NCBI GenBank assembly: GCA_900541235.1
Contig: UQIW01000013.1
Span: 1-64,000, forward strand
Direction: 5' to 3'
Length of the DNA stretch: 64,000 nucleotides
Source: an uncultured Collinsella sp.
GTDB taxonomy: Bacteria > Actinomycetota > Coriobacteriia > Coriobacteriales > Coriobacteriaceae
Shown here one piece after another: positions 39,461 to 48,624 of the stretch. The position numbers and the translations under genes were made by a program. Below the pieces are notes generated by a model. The model saw only the letters and a program-made list of their open reading frames with translations. It did no database searches and was not told where the DNA came from. Positions within the stretch are counted from its first letter, which is position 1, and every line of letters begins with the position of its first letter.

Positions 39461-39961
39461 ATGAATAGTGCGGTTACGCTGGTCGACTTCGATCGGTTGC
39501 TCAATGGACTCGACCATATCTATTCGGAGTTCTCGCGCGCCTGCGGCCTTTCGGACTGCGCCTACTGGATGCTCGTCGACACGAGTGCAGCGGGCGGAAG
39601 CGTTGCCGTGAGTCGGCTGACGAGTGAATGGTTCTACAGCAAACAGACCATCAATTCGGCGATTAAAACGCTTAGGGCGCGAGGGCTTGCGACGTTGGAG
39701 TTTGCCGAGGGCAGTCGTAAAAACAAGGTTGTACGACTGACCGAAGAAGGCGTGCGGTTTGCCAAGCGCTACGCGTTGCCGGCGCAAAAAGCCGAGCAAC
39801 AGGCATTCGAGGCGCTCGAGCCGTGGGAACAGTGCGAGATCATGCGCTTGGTCGGTAAGTTCTCCCATGTTCTTAACGAAGAGTGCGAGGCATTTAAACG
39901 GCAAGTGGCCGCCGAGAACGAGACTGACGATAAGGGCGAGGGGGACGCATGCGACTCTTAA
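39461..39961 (+). CDS. MarR-family transcriptional regulator
   Basis: This 166-residue winged-helix regulator has the DNA-binding region at about residues 45-105 (SRLTSEWFYSKQTINSAIKTL then VVRLTEEGVRFAKRY). It overlaps the first exporter gene by 13 bases, so the three genes form an operon. The direct repeats over its own promoter suggest that it represses the operon and is released by a transported compound. Confidence 0.9.
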   Translation: MNSAVTLVDFDRLLNGLDHIYSEFSRACGLSDCAYWMLVDTSAAGGSVAVSRLTSEWFYSKQTINSAIKTLRARGLATLEFAEGSRKNKVVRLTEEGVRFAKRYALPAQKAEQQAFEALEPWEQCEIMRLVGKFSHVLNEECEAFKRQVAAENETDDKGEGDACDS

Positions 39962-41685
39962 TGAGGTTTATGAGGCCGTACCGCGGTCTGATTGCGGTGA
40001 CGCTGTTTGCGGTGCTGATAGATAACGTCGGTACGCTGTTGGTTCCCACGATGCTGGCGAACATGGTCAACACCGGTATTACCACGGGTGATGTCGACTA
40101 TATATTACGCAACGGCCTGTACATGCTTATCGCGACCGGCATGGCCAGCGGCGGCACGGTGCTGGGCTGCTATCTTTCGGCGCGCCTGGCCGCCAACGTG
40201 GCCTGCGATATCCGCAATGCCGTGTACGACAAGTCGCTCGAGCTGTCCGCCAGCGACTTTGAGCGCTTTGGCACGGGTTCGATGATCACGCGCTCGCTCA
40301 ACGACATCAACGTGATTCAGCAAGCTGTCCTTCAGACGATTCAGCTGGTGCTGCCGGTGCCGTTCTTGGCCGTGGCAGGCATCATTTTTGCTTGGTTCAT
40401 CGATCCCGCCATGGGTACGCTGCTGGGCGTGGTGGTTGCGATCGTGCTGGTGGCGGCGGTCTTTACCGTTGCCAACGCCGCGCCGATCTTTATGCGCCTG
40501 CAGAGCTTTATCGACCGCATGAACGTGGTGCTGCGCGAGAACATCGTGGGCGTGCGCGTCATCCGCGCATTTAACAAGGAGCGCCACGAGGAGCAGCGCC
40601 TGGACGAGGTGTTTAGCGATTACGCGGCCAATGCCATCAAGGTCAACCACCTGTTTGTGGGTCTCGACAGCTCCAGCTTCTTTTTGATGAATATCGCCGA
40701 GGTGGCGGTGCTGTGGGTGGGCGGCAACCGCGTGGGCGTCCACGCCATGCAAATCGGTAGCATCTCGGCCGTGCTGGAGTACGCGATCCTGATCCTGTTC
40801 TTTGTGATGACGGCGCAGATGGTGATTCTGACGCTCCCACGCGCCGCCGCATGCCTGAACCGTGCGCAGCAGGTGTTGGAGATTGAGCCGAGCATCGTGG
40901 ACGGCAAGCGCACGCTGGACACGTGCGCGGCGGAGTCTGTTGACGGTGCCGACGCGGTGGCCGTGTTCGACCACATGTCGTTCCGTTTTGACGATGCCGA
41001 CGAGGATACCCTGTGCGACCTGAGCTTTGCCTGTCGCCGTAGCCAGACCACGGCGATTGTAGGCTCGACGGGTTCGGGCAAGTCGACGGTGGCCAAGCTC
41101 TTGCTTCGCTTCCACGATGCCACGAAGGGCGCCATTCGCCTGAATGGCATCGATCTGCGCGACCTTTCGCAAGACGACATCCGCGGGCGTATCGCCTATG
41201 TGCCGCAGAAGGCATGGCTGTTCTCGGGTACGGTGGCGAGCAACCTGCGCTTTGGCAACGAAGACGCGACTGAGGCTGACATGCTCCATGCGCTGGAGGT
41301 TGCCCAGAGCACCTTTGTGCTCGACCAGCCCCAGGGGCTCGATACGCCGGTGGCCCAGGGCGGCACGAACTTCTCGGGTGGTCAGCGCCAGCGCCTGGCG
41401 ATTGCCCGCGCACTCATGAAGCATGCCGATCTATATATCTTCGACGACAGTTTTTCGGCCCTGGACTTTAAGACCGATGCGGCACTGCGCCATGCGCTGC
41501 AGGACGAGACGTGCGATGCCGCGGTGCTCATCATCGCCCAGCGCATCTCGACTATTTTGCATGCCGATCAGATCGTGGTGCTCAAAGACGGCGAGATCGT
41601 GGGCCTAGGCACGCACGACGAGCTCATGGAAACCTGCGAGGTGTACCGCGCAATCGCGGAATCGCAGATGAAGGGAGGTGAGTAG
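39949..41685 (+). CDS. ABC exporter half-transporter with degenerate site (subunit A)
   Basis: This 578-residue type IV ABC exporter subunit has six transmembrane helices (to about residue 300) and a C-terminal ATPase. Walker A is GSTGSGKST near 372 and the signature is FSGGQRQRL. Walker B reads LYIFDDS with Asp instead of the catalytic Glu. Such a degenerate site is the hallmark of one partner of a heterodimeric exporter (BmrCD/TM287-288 type). It overlaps marR and is followed two bases later by its partner. Drug or lipid export is likely but the substrate is unknown. Confidence 0.92.
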   Translation: MRLLMRFMRPYRGLIAVTLFAVLIDNVGTLLVPTMLANMVNTGITTGDVDYILRNGLYMLIATGMASGGTVLGCYLSARLAANVACDIRNAVYDKSLELSASDFERFGTGSMITRSLNDINVIQQAVLQTIQLVLPVPFLAVAGIIFAWFIDPAMGTLLGVVVAIVLVAAVFTVANAAPIFMRLQSFIDRMNVVLRENIVGVRVIRAFNKERHEEQRLDEVFSDYAANAIKVNHLFVGLDSSSFFLMNIAEVAVLWVGGNRVGVHAMQIGSISAVLEYAILILFFVMTAQMVILTLPRAAACLNRAQQVLEIEPSIVDGKRTLDTCAAESVDGADAVAVFDHMSFRFDDADEDTLCDLSFACRRSQTTAIVGSTGSGKSTVAKLLLRFHDATKGAIRLNGIDLRDLSQDDIRGRIAYVPQKAWLFSGTVASNLRFGNEDATEADMLHALEVAQSTFVLDQPQGLDTPVAQGGTNFSGGQRQRLAIARALMKHADLYIFDDSFSALDFKTDAALRHALQDETCDAAVLIIAQRISTILHADQIVVLKDGEIVGLGTHDELMETCEVYRAIAESQMKGGE

Positions 41686-41686
41686 C

Positions 41687-43687
41687 ATGACCGAGGAGCT
41701 CAAGAAGCAGGGCATCGTCGATGGCGCTGCGGTTGTAGAGACAGTCGAGGAGACGGGCGTCGCGCCCGACCTGGACGAAGCCGCCAAGGCGGCGGAGCGC
41801 GAGGCTCGCCGCCAAGCGCTCTACGAGGAAAACGAACGTGCCGAGGACGAGCGCGCCCGCGCCGAGGCAGAGCGTATGCGCGACGTGGACGACGAAGACG
41901 AGGACGAGACGCCTCGGGATACCTGGGCGACGGTGCGCCGCCTGTGGAGTGAGGCTGCCGGCGACCATTGGCGCTTCTATATCGTGTTCGCGAGCATTGT
42001 GTTCTATGTCATCTTTAACACCGCCGCGCCGGCATATAGCGCCCGCGTGATCGATGAGCTGTGGGGCCACATTCAGGTGGCGTTTGCCAACGACACCACT
42101 TTCAGCATCACCTGGGAGAACTGCGGCAAGACCATTTTCGTCTACTTTATGATCTGGACTGCCGCTGCCTCGTTCTATGCGCTCCAGAGCTTTTTGATGT
42201 CGAGCGTCGCTGAGCGTCTCAATCTGCGCCTGCGCAACCGCATCGCGCAAAAGCTCAACCGTCTGCCGCTCGCCTATTTTGACGCGCATCGTCCCGGCGA
42301 GGTCGTCAGCCGCGCGACCAACGACCTGGACAAGATGTCCGAGAGCATGCAGCGCGGATTGCTGCAGCTGCTCGTGTCGATCGGCACGGTTGTTGGTGCT
42401 GTGAGCGTGATGTTCGTGTTCAGCGTGCAGCTTACGCTCGTCTTTCTGTTCTTTACGGCACTGTCGCTGCTGGTGACGAAGGTCGTCTCGCGCCGCACAC
42501 ACGATGTGACGGGCGAGCGCCAGGAGTGGGTGTCCAAGATTACGAGTGCGGTCGAGGAAGGCTATTCGGGCCGTCTGGTGATCCGCGCGTTTAACCGCGA
42601 ACGCCAAAGTTCTGCCGAGGTGCACCAGGCCTCGGGCGAGCTGGCACGCGTGAGTGCCAAGGCCGACTTTATGATCAATGCCGTCGGCCCTGCGGTGCGC
42701 TTTATCGGCCGTTTGGCGCAGATCGTGATCGCGCTGGTGGGCTGCAGCATGCTGGTTGCCGGTCACATGACCGTCGGCGTGTTCCAGGCGTTCTTCCAGT
42801 TTATCTACGAGGCGTCCGAACCCATGACGCAGCTGTCGTTTACCTTCAACTCGCTGCAGAGCGCGTTGGCGAGTGCGGAGCGCGTGTTCGACCTGCTCGA
42901 TGAGCCCGAGATGGAGGCCGATCCGCTGCCGGACGAGGCCGCCAAGCTGCCGGGTCGCGTTGAGGGTCGCGTCTCCTTTGAGCACGTGCGCTTTGGTTAT
43001 TCGCCCGACAAGCCGCTTATGCACGACGTGTCGTTTACCGCCGAGCCGGGCCAGAAGATTGCCGTGGTGGGAACCACGGGCGCGGGCAAGACGACGCTCA
43101 TCAACCTGCTCATGCGCTTCTACGAGATTGACGGCGGGCGTATTACGCTCGACGGCGTGGATACGAGCCGCATGGACCGCGGCGAGCTACGGCAGCAGTT
43201 TGGCATGGTGCTGCAGGACGCCTGGCTGTTCGATGGCACGATTGCCGAAAACATCGCCTACGGCTGTCCCGAGGCGACGCGTGAGGAGATCGTGGCGGCT
43301 GCGCGCGCCGCGCAGGTCGACTTCTTTGTGCGCACCATGCCGCAGGGCTATGACACGCGCGTGGCCAACGATGCCGAAAGCATCAGCCAGGGCCAGCGTC
43401 AGCTGCTGACCATCGCACGCGTGCTGCTCAATAACCCGGCGATTCTCATCCTGGACGAGGCGACCTCAAGCGTGGATACGCGTACCGAGCTTGCCATCGG
43501 TCGTGCCATGGACGCGCTCATGCGCGGGCGCACGAGCTTTGTGATCGCGCACCGCCTGTCGACGATCGTGGACGCCGACCTGATCTTGGTCATGGATCAC
43601 GGCAACATTATCGAGCAGGGCACGCATAAGGAGCTGCTGGCTGCCGAGGGTGCCTACGCCGACCTCTATCTGAGCCAGTTCGCATAA
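41687..43687 (+). CDS. ABC exporter half-transporter with canonical site (subunit B)
   Basis: This 666-residue partner of the preceding gene has an unusual Glu/Ala/Arg-rich N-terminal extension of about 85 residues before the first transmembrane helix. The ATPase has Walker A GTTGAGKTT, signature ISQGQRQLL and a complete Walker B with catalytic Glu (ILILDEATSSVD). The ATG is preceded by AAGGGAGG; a GTG nine bases upstream is an alternative. Together the two subunits should form one asymmetric exporter. Confidence 0.92.
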   Translation: MTEELKKQGIVDGAAVVETVEETGVAPDLDEAAKAAEREARRQALYEENERAEDERARAEAERMRDVDDEDEDETPRDTWATVRRLWSEAAGDHWRFYIVFASIVFYVIFNTAAPAYSARVIDELWGHIQVAFANDTTFSITWENCGKTIFVYFMIWTAAASFYALQSFLMSSVAERLNLRLRNRIAQKLNRLPLAYFDAHRPGEVVSRATNDLDKMSESMQRGLLQLLVSIGTVVGAVSVMFVFSVQLTLVFLFFTALSLLVTKVVSRRTHDVTGERQEWVSKITSAVEEGYSGRLVIRAFNRERQSSAEVHQASGELARVSAKADFMINAVGPAVRFIGRLAQIVIALVGCSMLVAGHMTVGVFQAFFQFIYEASEPMTQLSFTFNSLQSALASAERVFDLLDEPEMEADPLPDEAAKLPGRVEGRVSFEHVRFGYSPDKPLMHDVSFTAEPGQKIAVVGTTGAGKTTLINLLMRFYEIDGGRITLDGVDTSRMDRGELRQQFGMVLQDAWLFDGTIAENIAYGCPEATREEIVAAARAAQVDFFVRTMPQGYDTRVANDAESISQGQRQLLTIARVLLNNPAILILDEATSSVDTRTELAIGRAMDALMRGRTSFVIAHRLSTIVDADLILVMDHGNIIEQGTHKELLAAEGAYADLYLSQFA

Positions 43688-43716
43688 TGTGACAAAGGGA
43701 CAGTCTCTTTGCCACA
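43688..43716. repeat. TGTGACAAAGGGACAG palindrome, copy 1
   Basis: TGTGACAAAG and CTTTGCCACA flank GGACAGT, with one mismatch in the arms. It starts directly after the exporter stop codon. An intact copy is at 62260-62290. Confidence 0.8.
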
Positions 43717-43724
43717 TCACAAAT

Positions 43725-43758
43725 AAGGCGCGCCGGGGATGAATTCCCTGGCGCGCCT
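43725..43758. terminator. Terminator between exporter operon and cysE
   Basis: AAGGCGCGCC pairs with GGCGCGCCTT, with GGG/CCC inside and T residues after. It serves both convergent genes. Confidence 0.85.
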
Positions 43759-43797
43759 TTGCGTTGATGCCGATGTCGTTTTGTGCCGCTTGCGTTC

Positions 43798-44502
43798 CTA
43801 GCGTTCGTCCACGAGCTTGGCGACGAGGGCCTTGAGCTCGGCCACCTCTCGCTCGAGTTCCTTGACGCGGCGGGCATTCTCGGTGATGCCCTGGCGGTTG
43901 AGGGCGGACTGCTCGGCGGCGTCATCGGGCATGTACTCGCGATGCTGCTTGGCGTCGAAACTCTCCTCGAACACACGGCAGCCGTTGCGCTTGATGATGC
44001 GTCCCGGCACGCCCACGACGGTGCAGTTGTCGGGGACGTCCTTAACGACGACCGAGTTGCCGCCGATCTTGACGTTGTTGCCGATGCAGATGTTGCCGAG
44101 CACCTTGGCGCCCGTGCCTACCGTGACATTGTTGCCCAGGGTGGGGTGACGCTTGCCGGTCTCGTTGCCGGTGCCGCCGAGCGTGACGCCCTGGTAGAGC
44201 ACACAGTTGTCGCCCACAATGGTGGTCTCGCCGATGACGACGCCCATGGCGTGGTCGATAAAGAAGTGCTTGCCAATCTGCGCGGCAGGGTGAATCTCGA
44301 CGCCGGTGATGTGGCGGGTGATTTGCGAGAGCACGCGGGCGAGCGAGCGATGACCGTGCTCCCACAGCCAGTGCTCGGGCACGTGGTTCCACTTGGCGTG
44401 CAGGCCAGGATAGGAAAGAAAGATGACCAGACCGTTTTGCGCGGCGGGGTCCTGCGCCTGGACGGTCTTGATGTCCTCGCGAATGGTATTGATAAAGCTC
44501 AC
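43798..44502 (-). CDS. cysE: Serine O-acetyltransferase
   Basis: This 234-residue enzyme acetylates serine with acetyl-CoA, the committed step to cysteine. An N-terminal helical region leads to the left-handed beta-helix with hexapeptide repeats (IGKHFFIDHAMGVVIGETTI, VTLGGTG, HPTLGNNVTVGTGAKVLG). The C-terminal extension of about 55 residues is a coiled coil (ENARRVKELEREVAELKALV). The GTG start follows AAGGGAGG; the upstream ATG at 44577 has no ribosome site. No cysK is adjacent. Confidence 0.93.
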   Translation of the reverse strand: MSFINTIREDIKTVQAQDPAAQNGLVIFLSYPGLHAKWNHVPEHWLWEHGHRSLARVLSQITRHITGVEIHPAAQIGKHFFIDHAMGVVIGETTIVGDNCVLYQGVTLGGTGNETGKRHPTLGNNVTVGTGAKVLGNICIGNNVKIGGNSVVVKDVPDNCTVVGVPGRIIKRNGCRVFEESFDAKQHREYMPDDAAEQSALNRQGITENARRVKELEREVAELKALVAKLVDER

Positions 44503-44725
44503 CGGCCGCCCTCCCTTAGCGCCATGGCAATGCGATTCAATAAAGTATAGCGATTCGCTAGGGATTAAAAAGGACAATCTTGGCGGCTTTGCGCTACAAG
44601 TGTCAGTTATGCAAACTTGCTGGTAATGGAGTCATGCTTTTGTGGGGTTGCGCACGAGGGGGCACCGCAACCGTATACTGGTCAACTTGGACGTATCCGC
44701 GCCCACAACTGAGAGGTTTTACTTC

Positions 44726-45364
44726 ATGGGTTTCATCAATTTTATTGCCGAGCTGCTTAAGGACCCGCGCACCGCGATCGCCAGCTGGATCGCCGCCGGC
44801 CCGCTTATGGCCTACGGCTGCGTGTTCCTGATCATCTTTATCGAGACGGGCGTGGTGTTCTTCCCGTTCCTTCCCGGTGATTCGCTGCTGTTCGCCTCGG
44901 GTTTCTTTGCCCACAACGGCGGCTTTAACATCGTGGCGCTTCTGGCCACCGCATGGGCCGCTGCCATTTTGGGCGATCAGTGCAACTTTATGATCGGTCA
45001 CTTCTTTGGCCGCAAGATCATCGCTTCGGGCAAGGTCAAGGCCATGACGCCCGAGCGCATCAAAAAGTCCGAGGACTTCTTGGACAAGTGGGGTCACCTG
45101 GCCATCTTCCTGGGTCGCTTCTTCCCGTTTATCCGCACCTTTGTGCCCTTTATCGCTGGCATGGGCGGCATGCACTGGCGCAACTTTGTCGTCTTTAACG
45201 TGCTGGGCGGCATTACCTGGTCGACGGTCTTTACGCTGCTGGGCTACTTCTTTGGCGGCATTCCCTTTGTGCAAGAGCACTTTGAGCTGCTGATTATCGG
45301 CATCGTTGCCGTGTCGATCATCCCGACCGTGGTCGGTCTGGTTAAGGCCAAGCTGGGTAAATAG
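44726..45364 (+). CDS. DedA-family membrane protein
   Basis: This 212-residue membrane protein of the DedA (SNARE-associated) family has the conserved FIETGVVFFPFLPGDSLLF and GRFFPFIRTFVPFIAGMGGM segments. It also has the charged residues typical of these proteins, which are thought to flip lipids such as undecaprenyl phosphate or phosphatidylethanolamine. The start follows a GAGAGG site. It is transcribed alone. Confidence 0.92.
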   Translation: MGFINFIAELLKDPRTAIASWIAAGPLMAYGCVFLIIFIETGVVFFPFLPGDSLLFASGFFAHNGGFNIVALLATAWAAAILGDQCNFMIGHFFGRKIIASGKVKAMTPERIKKSEDFLDKWGHLAIFLGRFFPFIRTFVPFIAGMGGMHWRNFVVFNVLGGITWSTVFTLLGYFFGGIPFVQEHFELLIIGIVAVSIIPTVVGLVKAKLGK

Positions 45365-45402
45365 AACGCCTAGCTCGAGCCAGCGCGCAGACCGTACAGT
45401 TG

Positions 45403-45436
45403 AGGCCCGTCACCGCTTACGGTGGCGGGCCTTTTT
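45403..45436 (+). terminator. DedA gene terminator
   Basis: AGGCCCGTCACCG pairs with CGGTGGCGGGCCT (one wobble), followed by five T. Confidence 0.88.
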
Positions 45437-45456
45437 GCTTCGGTCAAATGAAAATA

Positions 45457-45472
45457 CTTTACTTAGTTAAAG
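45457..45472. promoter_or_regulatory. Palindromic operator candidate upstream of ilvE
   Basis: CTTTACTTAGTTAAAG closely matches CTTTACTTAACTAAAG upstream of the amino-acid importer (14534). It lies about 200 bases before the ilvE start and just before a weak promoter-like TACAAT at 45503. Confidence 0.45.
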
Positions 45473-45661
45473 AAAAGCGTTTTATCAGACGCGTGCGGGG
45501 AGTACAATCTCGTGCATGCGAATCGACGTGCCATCGGCTTTGATGCTGCTCGCGTGTCCCGTCCGGCTCTACGCTCCGGGCGTGCGACGTTGCGACGCGG
45601 TCGGCCTCGGTCCTTGCGTGCGGGTTCGCGAGTATGCAACTGTGTATGTAAGGAGCGACAT

Positions 45662-46714
45662 ATGACTGTCGAGAAGAAGGATATCGATTGGGGTAGCCTC
45701 GGCTTTGGCTACATGAAGACCGATTACAGCTACGAGGCTCATTGGAAGGATGGCGAGTGGGACGAGGGCGGCCTGACCACCGACCACACCCTGCATGTCT
45801 CCGAGTGCGGCGGTATCTTCCATTACTGCCAGGAGGTCTTTGAGGGCCTGAAGGCCTACACCGCCGAGGACGGCAGCATCGTCTGCTTCCGTCCCGACAT
45901 GAACGCTGAGCGTATGTATAACTCTGCCCAGCGCCTCGAGATGCCCCCGTTTCCCAAGGACAAGTTCGTTGAGGCCGTCAAGCAGGTCGTTTCTGCCAAC
46001 GCCGCCTGGGTTCCGCCCTTCGGTTCCGGCGCGACCCTGTACGTGCGTCCGTTTATGATCGGCTCCGGTGACGTGATCGGCGTGGCTCCCGCTCCTGAGT
46101 ACACGTTCCGCATTCTCGTGACCCCGGTCGGTCCGTACTTTAAGGGCGGCCTCAAGCCCGTCAAGCTGCGCGTTTCCGAGTATGACCGTGCTGCACCGCA
46201 CGGCACCGGCAACATCAAGGCCGGCCTGAACTACGCCATGTCCCTTAAGCCCACGATGGAGGCCCATCGCGAGGGCTATGCCGAGAACCTGTATCTCGAC
46301 TCCGAGTCCCGCACCTATGTCGAGGAGACCGGTGGCGCCAACGTCCTGTTCGTGAAAGAGGATGGCACGCTCGTCGTTCCGCAGTCGCACACCGACTCCA
46401 TCCTGCCCTCTATCACCCGTCGTTCGCTCGTTCAGGTTGCTCAGGACCTGGGCATGACCGTTGACCAGCGCCCCGTCGAGTGGGCCGAGGTCAAGGCCGG
46501 CACCTTTGTGGAGTGCGGCCTGTGCGGCACCGCTGCCGTCATCTCTCCGGTTGGCGAAATCGACAACAAGGTTTACGGCGCCGACGAGACCGTGACCTTC
46601 CCGGCTGGATACACCGAGATCGGCCCTGTGATGAAGAAGCTTCGCGAGACCCTGACTGGTATCCAGTCTGGTGCTGTCGAGGACAAGCACAACTGGGTTT
46701 ACACCGTCGCGTAA
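45662..46714 (+). CDS. ilvE: Branched-chain amino-acid aminotransferase
   Basis: This 350-residue fold-type IV PLP enzyme interconverts Leu, Ile and Val with their keto acids. The PLP lysine is Lys186 in GTGNIKAGLNYAMSLKP. EVFEGLKAY and the late ECGLCGTAAVISPVG phosphate-cup motif are present. It is of the longer, eukaryote-like (IlvE group II) type. An AAGGAGCGAC ribosome site precedes this ATG. A 150-base leader lies between the putative promoter and the start and contains a short overlapping frame (see findings). Confidence 0.95.
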   Translation: MTVEKKDIDWGSLGFGYMKTDYSYEAHWKDGEWDEGGLTTDHTLHVSECGGIFHYCQEVFEGLKAYTAEDGSIVCFRPDMNAERMYNSAQRLEMPPFPKDKFVEAVKQVVSANAAWVPPFGSGATLYVRPFMIGSGDVIGVAPAPEYTFRILVTPVGPYFKGGLKPVKLRVSEYDRAAPHGTGNIKAGLNYAMSLKPTMEAHREGYAENLYLDSESRTYVEETGGANVLFVKEDGTLVVPQSHTDSILPSITRRSLVQVAQDLGMTVDQRPVEWAEVKAGTFVECGLCGTAAVISPVGEIDNKVYGADETVTFPAGYTEIGPVMKKLRETLTGIQSGAVEDKHNWVYTVA

Positions 46715-46730
46715 TTTGTCTTACCTATCC

Positions 46731-46855
46731 GGGCAGAGAACAAGTTCCCTCCCGGCGCGTCCTCGGACATGCAAGAAGCCCTCGCTGCGCACTTCGTGCG
46801 GCGAGGGCTTCTTGCGTCCTGCGGAGTGCGCCGGGAGGGAACTTGTTCTCTGCCC
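46731..46855 (-). repeat. Long-stem/conserved-core hairpin element, third copy
   Basis: The perfect 28-bp arms are 46731-46758 and 46828-46855. Inside are GTCCTCGGACAT, a second perfect stem GCAAGAAGCCCTCGC / GCGAGGGCTTCTTGC with a CGCAC-TTC-GTGCG tip, and GTCCTGCGGAGT. The GTCCT...TGCGGA core matches, in reverse, the AGGAC/TTCCGCA core of the elements at 14244 and 58736. It begins 16 bases after ilvE. Confidence 0.85.
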
Positions 46856-47198
46856 TGCGGGTTCGGCGATGTCACAACGGGCAATGATTAATCTGAATAA
46901 AGATGGTGCGCGGCCTTTTAGGCTGCGCTTTTGCTTTGCTTCGCGCCATGTGGGGGCGGTGGCGACGTGCATTTTTGCGAGTATTCTGCAGTCGAAGGTC
47001 CCTGCATACCGATCTCGGGCAAAAAATCGGGAGTTCTCGATGTTTTCTACGAATGATGGGCGGGGTTATGGGCTGGCAGCGTTTGATTTGCAGGGATATT
47101 CGCGGTCTTTGGCATTTATCGTGGCGCCCGAAGCTCTTGGTTATGTTGAATACTCCTAAAAATGCACGACGCTTAGAGGGGGACCTTCGCGAAAAAGG
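46856..47198. other. Gene-free stretch between ilvE and lemA
   Basis: About 340 bases without a convincing gene: the open frames here have no ribosome site and no family resemblance. A possible terminator (GCGCGGCCTTTTAGGCTGCGC followed by TTTT) is near 46910-46935. Confidence 0.5.
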
Positions 47199-47237
47199 AA
47201 ACCGCCCCGTCGAAGTATGCATTCGACGGGGCGGTTT
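47199..47237 (-). terminator. lemA terminator
   Basis: Perfect 16-bp stem (AAACCGCCCCGTCGAA) around a 7-base loop. On the minus strand it is followed by CCTTTTTC. Confidence 0.85.
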
Positions 47238-47273
47238 ATGCATTTGGCCGATTAAGGATGCGCTGTCAAACTA

Positions 47274-47825
47274 CTAGAACTTGACGGTCGGGGCCTGGCG
47301 GGCTGCTTCGGCGGCCTCGAAGCCCTGGCGCTCCTTAAACTGGAAGATGCCGGCAAAGATGACAGCCGGGAACGTCTGAATGGCGTTGTTGTAGCTGAGC
47401 ACGCAATCGTTGTAGCTCTGGCGTGCATAGCTAATCTTGTTCTCGGTATCCTCGAGCGATGCCTGCAGCTGCGTAAAGTTGGTGTTTGCCTTAAGATCGG
47501 GATAGGCCTCGGCTACGGCGAAGAGCTGACGCAGCGCACCGGTCAGCACGTTGTCGGCTTCCATCTTGGCTTCGGGCGTGGTGGCCTTGACGGCGGTGTT
47601 ACGCGCGCTGATCACGGCGGAGAGCGTCTCCTGCTCGTGCTTGGCGTAGCCCTTGACGGTCTCGACCAGGTTGGGGATCAGGTCGTTGCGACGCTGCAGC
47701 TGCGTATCGATGTTCTGCCAGGCGTTATCGATGCGGTTACGCTTGGTGACCATGTTGTTGTAGATGCCGGCGATGGCGCAGGCAATCACAATGACAACAA
47801 CGATGCCGATGATGACGGGAAGCAT
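47274..47825 (-). CDS. LemA-family protein
   Basis: This 183-residue protein has one N-terminal transmembrane helix (about residues 2-22) and the helical LemA domain. KRNRIDNAWQNIDTQLQRRNDLIPNLVETVKGYA is split over residues 30-60 and NDCVLSYNNAIQTFPAVIF is near the C-terminus. The family's function is not settled. The start follows GGAGAC, while an upstream frame extension crosses the promoter region shared with the TetR gene and is rejected. Confidence 0.92.
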   Translation of the reverse strand: MLPVIIGIVVVIVIACAIAGIYNNMVTKRNRIDNAWQNIDTQLQRRNDLIPNLVETVKGYAKHEQETLSAVISARNTAVKATTPEAKMEADNVLTGALRQLFAVAEAYPDLKANTNFTQLQASLEDTENKISYARQSYNDCVLSYNNAIQTFPAVIFAGIFQFKERQGFEAAEAARQAPTVKF

Positions 47826-48024
47826 GATGTCTCCGTTTCGAATGGCCGCGGCGGCATGCGCCAGCTGCCGTTGGTATAACGCTACTAGTATACCCGCAAC
47901 GTTTTGTCGTGCCGAACTTTCCGGTAAGCGTTGTGTTTTCGGCGGGGTTGGCACCGGGGCAAAGCGCGCGAGGTACAGGTGTAAGATATGCGACAGATTG
48001 ACGAGTGTTGTCTTTGCCCTGAGG

Positions 48025-48621
48025 ATGGCGATACCAGTGGACCTTCGCATCAAGAAAACCTACCGCGCCCTGTTCGATGCCTTTACCGAGCTTCTCGAGG
48101 AGCATCGTTTTGAGGACCTGACGGTTGCCATGCTGTGCGACCGCGCCATGATTCGCCGCACGACGTTCTACAAGCACTTTCGCGACAAGAACGATTACTT
48201 TGCCTTTTATATCGATGAGCTCATGTCGGGCTTGCCGCAAAAACAGCCCGATGAGGCCGGCGCGGTATCTGCCGAGGACGTGCGCGCGCTTCGGCACGCG
48301 ATTTTGGACGATGCCATGGATTTGATTCTGGCGCACGAGCAGCTCATGGATAACATTTTGGCAAGCAGCATGTCGGGCATGTTGACCAACGTTATTTGCG
48401 ACCGCATTGCCCGTTCCATCCGCGAGCGTGTGATGAACGTGCTTGCCGAGGATGCCCTGGCTCCCGTGTCACTCGAGACGACGTCTGAGTTTGTCGCCGG
48501 CGGTATTATTCGACTTTTCACGATATGGTGGGAATCGGGCCACGATCTTGAGCGTCGACCTGAGATAGCCGACGTGGTCGATGCACTGTTTGAGCGGACC
48601 ATGACGCCGGTGCATCACTAG
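48025..48621 (+). CDS. TetR-family transcriptional regulator
   Basis: This regulator of about 198 residues has the N-terminal helix-turn-helix with the TetR pattern FEDLTVAMLCDRAMIRRTTFYKHF. The C-terminal all-helical domain resembles the TetR/AcrR groups found near dihydroxyacetone-kinase-type systems. The start is uncertain: ATG at 48025 has no well-spaced ribosome site, and GTG at 48037 with GAGG upstream is an alternative. It is divergent from lemA. The target is unknown. Confidence 0.85.
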   Translation: MAIPVDLRIKKTYRALFDAFTELLEEHRFEDLTVAMLCDRAMIRRTTFYKHFRDKNDYFAFYIDELMSGLPQKQPDEAGAVSAEDVRALRHAILDDAMDLILAHEQLMDNILASSMSGMLTNVICDRIARSIRERVMNVLAEDALAPVSLETTSEFVAGGIIRLFTIWWESGHDLERRPEIADVVDALFERTMTPVHH

Positions 48622-48624
48622 AAG

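Noticed and set aside
46872..47243. Possible small genes between ilvE and lemA
   Set aside because: Frames on both strands lack ribosome sites and recognisable content, and one overlaps the lemA terminator.
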